Translations under genes and position numbers: made by a program
Shown: in pieces, positions 55,405 to 63,338 of the stretch
How positions within the stretch are numbered: the stretch's first letter is position 1
Layout of the letters: every line of letters starts with the position of its first letter
Notes under the pieces: generated by a model
What the model saw: only the letters and a program-made list of their open reading frames with translations
Database searches by the model: none
Told to the model about the DNA's origin: nothing
DNA from: Polaromonas sp.
GTDB lineage: Bacteria; Pseudomonadota; Gammaproteobacteria; Burkholderiales; Burkholderiaceae_C
Assembly (NCBI GenBank): GCA_013298945.1
Contig: JAAFJR010000001.1
Coordinates: 372,001-436,000 of the forward strand
DNA length: 64,000 bases
Reading direction: 5' to 3'

Positions 55405-56784
55405 ATGAGTTTGCGCATTTACAACACGATGTCTCGTGATTTGGAAGTTTTTTCACCGATTGAGCCCGGCCACGTGCGGATGTACGTCTGCGGCATGACG
55501 ATTTATGACCTATGTCATATCGGCCATGCGCGCATGATGATGGCATTTGATGTGGTACAGCGCTGGCTCAAAGCAAGCGGTTACAAAGTCACTTATGTGC
55601 GAAATATAACGGATATTGACGACAAAATCATCAAACGTGCCTTAGAACGCGGCATCACCATCCGTGCACTAACCGACGAAATGGTCGCCGCCATGAACCA
55701 AGACATCGGCGCTTTACACATAGAAACCCCCACGCACGAGCCCCGCGCCACCGAGTTTGTTCCGGAAATGTTGAGCATTATCAAGACCTTAGAGCAAAAA
55801 GGCTTGGCTTACCAAGCGCCTAGCGGTGACGTTAATTTCTCAGTACGCCAGTTTCCGGGCTACGGTAAATTGTCTGGTAAATCAGTGGATGAACTACGTG
55901 CAGGCGAACGAGTGGCGGTTTTGGAAGACAAAGAAGACCCGTTAGATTTCGTATTGTGGAAGTCGGCCAAGCCTACTGAGCCTGAAGACGCAAAATGGGC
56001 AAGTGACTACGGCGCTGGCCGCCCTGGCTGGCACATTGAGTGTTCTGCAATGAGCTGCGCGATGCTGGGCGAAACCTTTGATATTCACGGTGGTGGCGCA
56101 GATTTGCAGTTTCCGCACCATGAAAATGAAATCGCCCAAAGCGAGGGCGCGAATGGCAAGCCCTTGGCTAACTATTGGATTCACAACGGTTTTGTGCGGG
56201 TGGACAATGAAAAAATGTCCAAAAGCTTGGGCAATTTCTTCACGATTCGTGAAGTTTTGGCCAAATACGACCCCGAAACCGTGCGTTTCTTCATCGTTCG
56301 CGTGCATTACCGCACTGGTTTGAACTACAGCGATGTGCATTTGGACGATGCACGTGCTTCGTTGAAGCGCCTTTACACCGCTTTAGACACCGTTAAGCCA
56401 GCTGATATCACCATTGATTGGCATGATGCCTACGCTGCCAGATTCAAAGCCGCCATGGACGAAGACTTCGGTACTCCCGAAGCCGTCGCCGTTCTTTTTG
56501 ACTTGGCAACGCAAGTAAACAGCACCAAATCAGCGCAACTGGCGGGTCTGTTAAAAACGCTAGGCGGTATTTTGGGATTGCTGCAAAATGAGCCGACAAA
56601 ATTTTTACAATCTGGCACGGTAAATGCTGTTGACACAATGCAAATTGCTCTTAGGATAGCGGATCGCAACGATGCTAAAAAAGCCAAAAACTTTGCCTTA
56701 GCCGATGCGATTCGCAATGACTTGCTCGCGCAGGGCATTGTGCTGAAAGACTCGCCAACAGGAACGACGTGGGAAACGATTTAA
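55405..56784 (+). CDS. cysS: Cysteinyl-tRNA synthetase
   Basis: Class I synthetase for tRNA-Cys, 459 residues. The zinc and HIGH region [20 protein letters not shown] lies at 26-45, with further zinc ligands in [12 protein letters not shown] near 212 and [20 protein letters not shown] near 230. The KMSKS loop is [20 protein letters not shown] near 265. The C-terminal anticodon-binding helices follow. It heads the cysS-alkA-accA segment; a dispersed-element copy lies between it and the glycosylase gene. It is divergent from the TPR protein gene with a 118-base gap. Confidence 0.97.
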   Translation: MSLRIYNTMSRDLEVFSPIEPGHVRMYVCGMTIYDLCHIGHARMMMAFDVVQRWLKASGYKVTYVRNITDIDDKIIKRALERGITIRALTDEMVAAMNQDIGALHIETPTHEPRATEFVPEMLSIIKTLEQKGLAYQAPSGDVNFSVRQFPGYGKLSGKSVDELRAGERVAVLEDKEDPLDFVLWKSAKPTEPEDAKWASDYGAGRPGWHIECSAMSCAMLGETFDIHGGGADLQFPHHENEIAQSEGANGKPLANYWIHNGFVRVDNEKMSKSLGNFFTIREVLAKYDPETVRFFIVRVHYRTGLNYSDVHLDDARASLKRLYTALDTVKPADITIDWHDAYAARFKAAMDEDFGTPEAVAVLFDLATQVNSTKSAQLAGLLKTLGGILGLLQNEPTKFLQSGTVNAVDTMQIALRIADRNDAKKAKNFALADAIRNDLLAQGIVLKDSPTGTTWETI

Positions 56785-56814
56785 CCATGAATTTATTCGA
56801 TAAAAAGGCATCAA

Positions 56815-56867
56815 ATATGCCTTTAGCCGGCGTATTGATTGCCTAAGTAGCTATAAAAAACATAGCA
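56815..56867 (+). repeat. Dispersed element copy (intergenic, cysS-alkA)
   Basis: ATATGCCTTTAGCCGGCGTA, TTGATTGCCTAAGTA and GCTATAAAAAACATAGCA. It ends 17 bases before the glycosylase ATG. Confidence 0.93.
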
Positions 56868-56884
56868 TAATTGAAGTATATAAC

Positions 56885-57520
56885 ATGGTATCGACTGGCA
56901 TAACTGTTCCCGATTATTGGCAAGACGCTTGCAAACATTTGGGTAAAAAAGACCGCGTCATGAAACGGCTGATCGCACAGTTTCCAGATGTTTCTTTAAG
57001 CTCACGTGGCGACGCTTTCACCACATTGGCGCGTAGCATTGTGGGGCAGCAAATTTCTGTGAAAGCCGCGCAAACAGTGTGGGACAGGTTCGCACTTTTG
57101 CCTAAAAAAATGGTGCCAGCACAGGTGCTGAAACTCAAAATCGACGACATGCGGGCAGCAGGTTTGAGTGCCCGCAAGATTGAATATTTGGTCGATTTGG
57201 CGATTCATTTCGACTCTGGCGCGATCAGCAGTGAGAGCATGATAGCGATGGACGACGAAGCCATCATCGCCGAGCTGGTCGCCATTCGCGGTATTGGCCG
57301 CTGGACGGCGGAGATGTTTTTGATGTTTTACCTGCTGCGACCCAATGTGCTGCCATTGGACGATATTGGGCTGATCAACGGCATCAGCAAAGGTTATTTT
57401 TCGGGCGAAGCCGTCAGCCGCAGCGATATTAGGGAGGTGGCTGAGCCGTGGGCGCCATACCGCAGCGTCGCCACTTGGTATATTTGGCGCTCGTTAGACC
57501 CCGTACCCGTAGCGTATTGA
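56885..57520 (+). CDS. DNA-3-methyladenine glycosylase II (AlkA-like)
   Basis: Helix-hairpin-helix base-excision glycosylase that removes alkylated purines. It is a 211-residue version lacking the N-terminal AlkA domain, usual in Burkholderiales. ARSIVGQQISVKAAQTVWDR near 48 starts the HhH core; the hairpin is LVAIRGIGRWTAEMFLMFYL near 130, with the catalytic Asp in LPLDDIGLINGISKGYF near 158. The C-terminal EPWAPYRSVATWYIWRSLD is characteristic. It lies between cysS and accA, as in related genomes, though no functional link is known. Confidence 0.93.
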   Translation: MVSTGITVPDYWQDACKHLGKKDRVMKRLIAQFPDVSLSSRGDAFTTLARSIVGQQISVKAAQTVWDRFALLPKKMVPAQVLKLKIDDMRAAGLSARKIEYLVDLAIHFDSGAISSESMIAMDDEAIIAELVAIRGIGRWTAEMFLMFYLLRPNVLPLDDIGLINGISKGYFSGEAVSRSDIREVAEPWAPYRSVATWYIWRSLDPVPVAY

Positions 57521-57549
57521 CCAGTAGCGTATTAGAATAAAACACAAGC

Positions 57550-57577
57550 TGTCATTCCCACAAAGGCGGGAATCCAC
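57550..57577. repeat. dRS3-like palindrome (ATTCCC-N8-GGGAAT)
   Basis: GTCATTCCCACAAAGGCGGG followed by AATCCAC. The ATTCCC and GGGAAT arms are separated by exactly eight bases, the pattern of the Neisseria dRS3 repeat; similar sequences occur in many Proteobacteria. Only one copy is seen in this window, between the glycosylase gene and accA. Confidence 0.7.
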
Positions 57578-57604
57578 AAGCGATTTAACAAAAGGACAAA
57601 ACCC

Positions 57605-58615
57605 TTGGCTAAAAAAACATTTCTAGATTTTGAGTCACCGATTGCTGAGCTAGACGCCAAAATCGAAGAGTTGCGCTATGTGCAAACCGAGTCTGCGGTC
57701 GATATTTCCAGTGAAATCGACCAGCTGGCCAAGAAAAGCCTGCAACTGACCAAAGACATCTACAGTGATTTGACGCCGTGGCAAATCACCAAAATCTCGC
57801 GCCACCCTGAGCGTCCTTACACCATGGACTACATCAACGACATCTTTACTGATTTCGTTGAAATGCACGGCGACCGTCATTTCGCGGATGATTTGAGCAT
57901 TGTGGGCGGCTTGGCACGCTTCAATGGTGCGGCCTGCATGGTCATCGGCCAGCAAAAAGGTCGTGACACCAAAGAGCGTGCGATGCGCAACTTTGGTATG
58001 AGCAAGCCCGAAGGCTACCGCAAAGCGCTGCGCTTGATGAAAACGGCTGAAAAGTTCAAATTGCCCGTTTTCACCTTTGTTGACACACCAGGCGCTTACC
58101 CAGGCATTGACGCTGAGGAGCGCAGTCAGTCTGAAGCCATTGGCCGCAATATTTTTGAAATGGCGCAGTTAGAAGTGCCCATTATCACCACCATCATTGG
58201 CGAAGGCGGATCTGGCGGCGCACTGGCTATTTCGGTGTGTGACCAGTTGGTGATGCTGCAATACGCGGTTTATTCCGTGATCAGCCCTGAAGGCTGTGCC
58301 TCTATTTTGTGGAAAACCTCCGAAAAGGCCGAAGTTGCGGCAGATGCGCTGGGTATTACCGCGCACCGGCTGAAGGCGCTTGGCATCGTAGACAAAATCG
58401 TCAACGAACCCGTGGGCGGCGCGCACCGCGACCACAAGCAAATGACTGCATTTTTAAAGCGCGCGCTGAATGATGCCTATCGCCAAGTCAGCGATTTGAA
58501 GACCAAAGAGCTGTTAGAGCGCCGCTATGAGCGCTTGATGAGCTACGGTAAGTTCACCGATATCAAGGCGGATGCCAAAGCCGAAAGGGCCGAGAGCAAA
58601 GCTAATCAGAGGTAA
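57605..58615 (+). CDS. accA: Acetyl-CoA carboxylase carboxyltransferase, alpha subunit
   Basis: Transfers carboxyl from biotinylated AccB to acetyl-CoA, forming malonyl-CoA for fatty-acid synthesis, as an alpha2-beta2 complex with AccD. Sequence landmarks: [20 protein letters not shown] near 8, [20 protein letters not shown] near 75, [20 protein letters not shown] near 153, [20 protein letters not shown] near 198 (oxyanion GG) and [12 protein letters not shown] near 230. The 336-residue length includes a polar, Lys/Ala/Glu-rich tail beyond the usual 320. The start is TTG 57605 with AAAGGAC upstream. Confidence 0.97.
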   Translation: MAKKTFLDFESPIAELDAKIEELRYVQTESAVDISSEIDQLAKKSLQLTKDIYSDLTPWQITKISRHPERPYTMDYINDIFTDFVEMHGDRHFADDLSIVGGLARFNGAACMVIGQQKGRDTKERAMRNFGMSKPEGYRKALRLMKTAEKFKLPVFTFVDTPGAYPGIDAEERSQSEAIGRNIFEMAQLEVPIITTIIGEGGSGGALAISVCDQLVMLQYAVYSVISPEGCASILWKTSEKAEVAADALGITAHRLKALGIVDKIVNEPVGGAHRDHKQMTAFLKRALNDAYRQVSDLKTKELLERRYERLMSYGKFTDIKADAKAERAESKANQR

Positions 58616-58700
58616 TTTTGATTGCAAAGCGAGGCGCTAAATAAGAAGCTGAGAAACTATTTTTCAAGGAACTATTTTTCTTGTTTAGCACCTGAACAAT

Positions 58701-59531
58701 ATGTTTAAACGAGTTTTCATTCTTGGTGGGTTAGTCCTGAGCCTGTTTGTTGCGCAGGTGCAAGCGCGCACGCTGTTCATTGATTTCAACAATGCCGAGA
58801 GCGAAATAGCTGTTTTCAAGCAAAGCCACCAAGGTGTTGCTTCTGAAGTCGTGGTCGTCCCGTCTTACCAGCGCATCACCCGCAAGCAGCGTTTGCATAT
58901 CGTGAAAGTCAACGAGGCGATTGAGGCCTACACAGTTAAATTACAAGATTGTGCTGTCGCCATCAAACGCGACGCTAAATGCGACAGCTACTACGACAAA
59001 ATTTATAGCTTAGAGCAAGAGCGTGAAAAAACCACGGCTTATTACAGTGCCGAAGACTTGAAAAAAGAGTTGTTAGCGCTTTTAGAAGATAAAAACGCTG
59101 TGCCTTTTGACATGGTGGTGATTTCTGGGCATCACGAGCAAGGGTTTTATCGCGGCGAGTTGACCGATGCCAAAGTCAAAGAATTTGTCGAGATGATGGA
59201 TGAAAGCCGCGCTTTGTTCAGCAAGGTCAACACCGTGGTTTTTTTGGGCTGCGAGACAGGTACCAAAGCCGTGTTTCAAAATACCTTGCTCAATATGTTT
59301 CCAGCCGTTCCCGTGATTTTGGCCTCTGAAGACAACGCCCCCACACGCAACGAAGCACGGAATTTGGCTTACATCCGCCACGTCATCCAAATTCGCCCCA
59401 AATTGCTAGCTGCCAGAACCGTCAAAGAAGTTCAACCTTTGTTCAATAGCCTGTTAGCCAGAAACTGGCCTGCCAGCTTGTTGTGGCGGCAAAACGTTGT
59501 CTTTTTCAAAGAATCTACCGAGTTGCTTTGA
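58701..59531 (+). CDS. Secreted protein with caspase-like His/Cys signature
   Basis: I do not recognise a named family. The 276-residue product has a signal peptide (MFKRVFILGGLVLSLFVAQV, cleavage near VQA-RT at 22). A helical region with two cysteines (84 and 94) precedes a segment that looks like clan CD cysteine peptidases (caspase/gingipain/CHAT): a hydrophobic strand ending in SGHHEQG (DMVVISGHHEQGFYRGEL, His 144/145), and about 40 residues later a second strand ending in FLGCETGT (Cys 184), then VPVILASEDNAPTRNEARN. If right, it is a periplasmic peptidase-like protein with unknown substrate. It lies between accA and tilS; its last 35 bases overlap the annotated tilS start. Confidence 0.7.
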   Translation: MFKRVFILGGLVLSLFVAQVQARTLFIDFNNAESEIAVFKQSHQGVASEVVVVPSYQRITRKQRLHIVKVNEAIEAYTVKLQDCAVAIKRDAKCDSYYDKIYSLEQEREKTTAYYSAEDLKKELLALLEDKNAVPFDMVVISGHHEQGFYRGELTDAKVKEFVEMMDESRALFSKVNTVVFLGCETGTKAVFQNTLLNMFPAVPVILASEDNAPTRNEARNLAYIRHVIQIRPKLLAARTVKEVQPLFNSLLARNWPASLLWRQNVVFFKESTELL

Positions 59532-60555
59532 CGCACTCTGCCGTCCTTTGACATTGTCTTTAGACCAGGCTATAGCTAGTTTTGAGCCCAATTTGCCTCT
59601 GGCTATTGGTTACAGCGGCGGTGCAGATTCAACAGCTTTGCTCTTGGCTTGCGCCCGTAAATGGCCAAGCCAAGTCAGCGCTATCCATATTCACCACGGT
59701 CTGCAAGCTGCTGCGGATGACTTTGCCGCACACTGCTTAGCGTTTTGTAAGCGCATCAACGTACCGCTGACGGTTAAAAAAGTCGATGCTAGGCATGAAC
59801 TTGGCGAAAGCCCTGAATCGGCAGCTAGAAATGCCAGATATAGTGCTTTTTCAAGCTCAAATATGCCATTATCCGCCGTATTTAATGCCTCAGAAGCTAT
59901 TAAAAATATAGCAAATAATGTGAATATTGCCAATATTGCATTGGCGCAGCATGCGGATGACCAAGTAGAAACCCTTTTACTTGCCTTGAGCCGTGGCGCT
60001 GGTTTGCCCGGTTTGGCTGCCATGCCAGCCGTTTGGCAGCGCGATGGCATTCAGTATTACAGGCCCCTGTTACAAGTTTCCGCTGCTGAGATTCGCCGCT
60101 GGTTGGCAGTACAAACCGAATTTGGACCAGCTGGTGCGCCGTATGTGGAAGACCCGACGAATACCGACGAGTCCTTCACACGCAACCGCATACGCGCAAA
60201 GCTTTTACCCGCTTTGGATGCTGCATTTCCGCAGTTCCGCGACACCTTTGCCCGCAGCAGCGCCCATGCAGCGCAGGCGCAGGAATTGCTTAATGAAGTA
60301 GCGGTAGAAGATTTGTTTAAAACAGAAATTCCACCAAATATCAAGCAATTACAACAACTTAGCGATGCCAAAATGGGCAATGCACTGCGTTTTTGGCTGA
60401 AAACAAGCCACCAAACCACCCCCAGTACTGCACAGCTAAGTCAGTTGGTCGATCAAATCAAGGCTTGCACCACGCGTGGGCACCAAATCCACCTCAAAGT
60501 GGGGCGTGGTTTTATTAAGCGCCAAGAGGCGTGTATTGATTGGTACAATCCCTAG
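59497..60555 (+). CDS. tilS: tRNA(Ile)-lysidine synthase with element insertion
   Basis: Modifies C34 of tRNA-Ile(CAU) to lysidine, converting it from Met to Ile reading; essential in most bacteria. The ATP pyrophosphatase P-loop is LAIGYSGGADSTALLLACAR near 35, then HIHHGLQAAADDFAAHCLAF near 62 and IALAQHADDQVETLLLALSR near 145, followed by GLPGLAAM, YYRPLL and EDPTNTDESFTRNRIRAKLL near 216. Start TTG 59497 overlaps the upstream gene; a TTG near 59548 is an alternative. Between ARYSAF and IALAQH an extra stretch of about 19 residues, MPLSAVFNASEAIKNIANNV, is encoded by a sense copy of the dispersed element; E. coli TilS has only about nine residues in this loop. Confidence 0.93.
   Translation: MSFSKNLPSCFDALCRPLTLSLDQAIASFEPNLPLAIGYSGGADSTALLLACARKWPSQVSAIHIHHGLQAAADDFAAHCLAFCKRINVPLTVKKVDARHELGESPESAARNARYSAFSSSNMPLSAVFNASEAIKNIANNVNIANIALAQHADDQVETLLLALSRGAGLPGLAAMPAVWQRDGIQYYRPLLQVSAAEIRRWLAVQTEFGPAGAPYVEDPTNTDESFTRNRIRAKLLPALDAAFPQFRDTFARSSAHAAQAQELLNEVAVEDLFKTEIPPNIKQLQQLSDAKMGNALRFWLKTSHQTTPSTAQLSQLVDQIKACTTRGHQIHLKVGRGFIKRQEACIDWYNP
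59861..59914 (+). repeat. Dispersed element copy (inside tilS)
   Basis: ATATGCCATTATCCGCCGTA, TTTAATGCCTCAGAA and GCTATTAAAAATATAGCAA. The consensus TAA of this frame is TCA here, keeping it open: MPLSAVFNASEAIKNIA. Confidence 0.92.
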
Positions 60556-60602
60556 GTTTTACTATTTTTCTACACTTTTTCTCCTAGCTCATTTAAATTC
60601 CT

Positions 60603-61871
60603 ATGGCTTTGATAGTTCATAAATACGGCGGCACTTCCATGGGCTCGACAGAGCGCATTGCCTTGGTCGCCAAACGCGTTGCCAAATGGGCGCGCGCCGG
60701 TCACAAAATGGTCGTTGTTCCCAGCGCCATGAGTGGCGAAACCAACCGTTTACTGGCTTTGGCGAAAGAGTTGGCACCTGCTAAACCCGCTGAGGCGTAC
60801 AACCGCGAACTCGACATGCTGGCCTCCACGGGCGAGCAGGCCTCGTCTGCCTTGTTGGCTATTGCCCTGCAAGCTGAGGGCTTAGAAGCCGTTAGCTACG
60901 CGGGCTGGCAAGTGGCTATCAAAACCAACAGCGCTTACACCAAAGCGCGGATTGAGTCGATTGACGACAAAAAAGTCCGCGCCGATTTGGATTCAGGCCG
61001 TGTCGTCATCGTCACCGGTTTTCAGGGTGTGGACGACTTGGGCAACATCACCACGCTGGGTCGTGGCGGGTCAGACACTTCTGCCGTGGCCGTCGCCGCT
61101 GCATTGAAGGCTGACGAGTGCCTGATTTACACAGACGTCGATGGCGTTTACACCACCGACCCACGCGTCGTGCCCGAAGCGCGCCGTTTGCACACCGTCA
61201 GCTTTGAAGAAATGCTGGAAATGGCGTCCATGGGCTCCAAAGTGCTACAAATCCGCTCGGTCGAATTTGCGGGTAAATACAAGGTAAAAATGCGCGTGTT
61301 GTCCAGCTTCACGCCGTGGGATATTGACATCAACGAAGAAGCCGTCTCCGGCACTTTGATTACTTTTGAGGAAGATGAAGACATGGAACAAGCCGTCGTA
61401 TCAGGTATCGCATTCAACCGCGATGAAGCCAAAATTTCCGTCCTAGGCGTGCCAGACACCCCAGGCATTGCGTACAAAATCGTTGGTGCTGTGGCGGATG
61501 CCAATATCGAAATCGACATGATCATTCAAAACGTCAGCAAAGAAGGCAAAACCGACTTCAGCTTCACCGTGCACCGCAATGATTTTGCCAAAGCGGTCGA
61601 TTTGTTGAACACCCAAGTCATTGGCACTTTGGGCGCTAAAGAAGTGGTAGGCGACGCCAAAATCTGCAAAGTCTCCATCGTCGGCATCGGCATGCGCAGC
61701 CACGTTGGCATTGCCAGCAAAATGTTCAGCTGCTTGGCGCAAGAAGGTATCAACATTCAGATGATTTCTACCTCAGAAATCAAAACCTCGGTGGTGATTG
61801 ACGAGAAATACATGGAATTGGCCGTGCGCGCGCTGCACAAAGTGTTCGGTTTGGACCAAGTGGCTGCATAA
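60603..61871 (+). CDS. lysC: Aspartate kinase
   Basis: Phosphorylates aspartate, first step to lysine, threonine, methionine and isoleucine. The catalytic domain begins LIVHKYGGTSMGSTERIALV and contains VTGFQGVDDLGNITTLGRGG near 137, SDTSAVAVAAALKADECLIY and TDVDGVYTTDPRVVPEARRL near 178. Two pairs of ACT half-domains form the regulatory C-terminus: VLGVPDTPGIAYKIVGAVAD near 280 and VSIVGIGMRSHVGIASKMFS near 358. The length of 422 matches class II aspartokinases subject to concerted feedback in related bacteria. It is 47 bases from tilS, the usual Burkholderiales order; tRNA-Ser follows. Confidence 0.97.
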   Translation: MALIVHKYGGTSMGSTERIALVAKRVAKWARAGHKMVVVPSAMSGETNRLLALAKELAPAKPAEAYNRELDMLASTGEQASSALLAIALQAEGLEAVSYAGWQVAIKTNSAYTKARIESIDDKKVRADLDSGRVVIVTGFQGVDDLGNITTLGRGGSDTSAVAVAAALKADECLIYTDVDGVYTTDPRVVPEARRLHTVSFEEMLEMASMGSKVLQIRSVEFAGKYKVKMRVLSSFTPWDIDINEEAVSGTLITFEEDEDMEQAVVSGIAFNRDEAKISVLGVPDTPGIAYKIVGAVADANIEIDMIIQNVSKEGKTDFSFTVHRNDFAKAVDLLNTQVIGTLGAKEVVGDAKICKVSIVGIGMRSHVGIASKMFSCLAQEGINIQMISTSEIKTSVVIDEKYMELAVRALHKVFGLDQVAA

Positions 61872-61911
61872 ATCACCGTAAAAATCGTGCGATAATATCG
61901 CTTGATAAGTA

Positions 61912-62004
61912 GGAAACGTGACCGAGTGGCCGAAGGTGCTCCCCTGCTAAGGGAGTATGGGGTGTTGAGCCTCATCAAGGGTTCGAATCCCTTCGTTTCC
62001 GCCA
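61912..62004 (+). tRNA. tRNA-Ser, anticodon GCT
   Basis: A 93-base tRNA with long variable arm, acceptor GGAAACG pairing with CGTTTCC, discriminator G and encoded CCA. The loop CTGCTAA in the CTCCC/GGGAG stem gives GCT, reading AGC and AGU. The variable arm is at GTATGGGGTGTTGAGCCTCA. Confidence 0.98.
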
Positions 62005-62009
62005 GTACT

Positions 62010-62045
62010 AAAGCTCTGTAAACCTTGGTTTACAGAGCTTTTTTT
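62010..62045 (+). terminator. Terminator of tRNA-Ser
   Basis: AAAGCTCTGTAAACC pairs with GGTTTACAGAGCTTT around a two-base loop (TT), followed by T5. It separates the tRNA transcript from the TPP-riboswitch unit. Confidence 0.93.
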
Positions 62046-62060
62046 ATGGAAAAAAGTCTT

Positions 62061-62103
62061 TAGTCAACGTATTTATTGCCTATGATGCTATCATTTTTGA
62101 TAT
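62061..62103 (+). repeat. Dispersed element copy (intergenic, degenerate)
   Basis: TAGTCAACGTATTTATTGCC followed by GATGCTATCATTTTTGATA; two changes in the GCCGGC block and a changed palindrome. It sits between the tRNA-Ser terminator and the TPP riboswitch. Confidence 0.75.
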
Positions 62104-62128
62104 TTTATTGAATAGGCTACAATTGAGA

Positions 62129-62222
62129 TTCACCAGGGGTGTCTTTGCATTGAAAAATATGTGCGGACTGAGAAATACCCTGTTTACCTGATCTGGGTCA
62201 TGCCAGCGTAGGAAGCGTGAGA
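62129..62222 (+). ncRNA. TPP riboswitch (THI element)
   Basis: The thiamine pyrophosphate aptamer is clear: CCAGGGGTGTC on the 5' side, the pyrimidine-sensor helix with GGACTGAGAAATACCC, and the pyrophosphate-sensor segment ACCTGATCTGGGTCATGCCA followed by GCGTAGGAAG, closed by a TCAC/GTGA P1 stem. It precedes thiB by about 72 bases. A pyrimidine run with TTCCTT (62230-62235) could pair with AAGGAA (62285-62290) at the thiB ribosome-binding site, favouring translational control, but this pairing is inference. Confidence 0.96.
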
Positions 62223-62293
62223 CTGAAAGTTCCTTCTGTTCTTTCTTTTTATGCGTCCTATTGTGGCGTTTTAGAAGAGTACAAAAGGAAATC

Positions 62294-63322
62294 ATGAACA
62301 AAATTAGCAAACATTTTTTACTCGCTTCAGTTGCACTTGCTGCTGGCGTGTTTTCAGTCTCAGCTTTGGCCAAAGACTTGCGCGTCATCGTGCACAGCTC
62401 GTTTGATTTGCCCAAGCCTTTATTGGCAAAGTTTGAATCTGAAGCTGGTGTGACACTCAAAATTATCAAAGGTGGCGATTCTGGTGAGATGTTGAATAAG
62501 CTGATTTTGACGAAGAAAGCGCCGATTGCTGATGTGGTTTACGGCATCGACAATGCGCAAGCCGTCAAAGCCAAAGCGGCTGATGTGCTGGATACTTATG
62601 AAGGAGCTAGTTCGCAAGGCGAATCAAAAACTGAGTTCGCTGGTATGGCTGTTGCAGTTGACTATGGCTTTGTGACCTTGAACTACGACAAAGCCACCGT
62701 GGCCAAACGTGGCACACCACTGCCAAAATCATTGGAAGAATTAACACAGCCCGCCTACAAAAAATGGTTGGTCGTCGAAAACCCAGCTACGTCGGGCCCA
62801 GGCTACGCATTTTTACTGGCAACGATTGCCCACATGGGTGAAGAAAAAGCGTTTGCTTGGTGGAAGAGTATGCGCGGCAACGGCATGAAGGTCGCCAAGG
62901 GGTGGACGGAAGCGTATTACACCGACTTCAGCCGCAATGGTGGCGCTTACCCGATTGTGGTTAGCTACGCCAGCAGCCCAGCCGCTGAGGTGTTTTACAG
63001 CAAAGAAAAATTAGCAGATTCACCGACAGCCAGTTTGTTTTTGCCGGGCGCAGTGTTCCGCCAAGTTGAAGGCGCAGCGCTTATCAAAGGCGGCAAGCAA
63101 CGTGCTGAAGCCGAAAAATTCTTAGAATTCATGCGCTCAAACGATGTGCAAGAGGCGATGCAAACGACGATGTGGATGTTCCCGATGCAAAGCACCACCA
63201 AGCGTGCTGATGTGATGAAGTACGCGCCAGAGCCAGCTAAATTTGAAAGCTTGCCAGCAGCGGTCATCGCTGAAAAAGGCGCTGGCTGGATCAGCCGCTG
63301 GACTAAGACTGTTCTGAAATAA
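62294..63322 (+). CDS. thiB: Thiamine-binding periplasmic protein
   Basis: Substrate-binding component of the thiamine/TPP ABC importer ThiBPQ. ATG 62294 with AAAAGGAAATC upstream gives a signal peptide, MNKISKHFLLASVALAAGVF then SVSALAKDL (cleavage near 26). The mature part is a type II periplasmic binding protein: LRVIVHSSFDLPKPLLAKFE, GDSGEMLNKLILTKKAPIAD, VVYGIDNAQAVKAKAAD, then VENPATSGPGYAFLLATIAH near 175 and YPIVVSYASSPAAEVFYSKE near 220. The TPP riboswitch just upstream supports a thiamine-type ligand. Length 342 is slightly above E. coli ThiB. thiP follows after 16 bases. Confidence 0.94.
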   Translation: MNKISKHFLLASVALAAGVFSVSALAKDLRVIVHSSFDLPKPLLAKFESEAGVTLKIIKGGDSGEMLNKLILTKKAPIADVVYGIDNAQAVKAKAADVLDTYEGASSQGESKTEFAGMAVAVDYGFVTLNYDKATVAKRGTPLPKSLEELTQPAYKKWLVVENPATSGPGYAFLLATIAHMGEEKAFAWWKSMRGNGMKVAKGWTEAYYTDFSRNGGAYPIVVSYASSPAAEVFYSKEKLADSPTASLFLPGAVFRQVEGAALIKGGKQRAEAEKFLEFMRSNDVQEAMQTTMWMFPMQSTTKRADVMKYAPEPAKFESLPAAVIAEKGAGWISRWTKTVLK

Positions 63323-63338
63323 CACACCTCGTTTGGTC

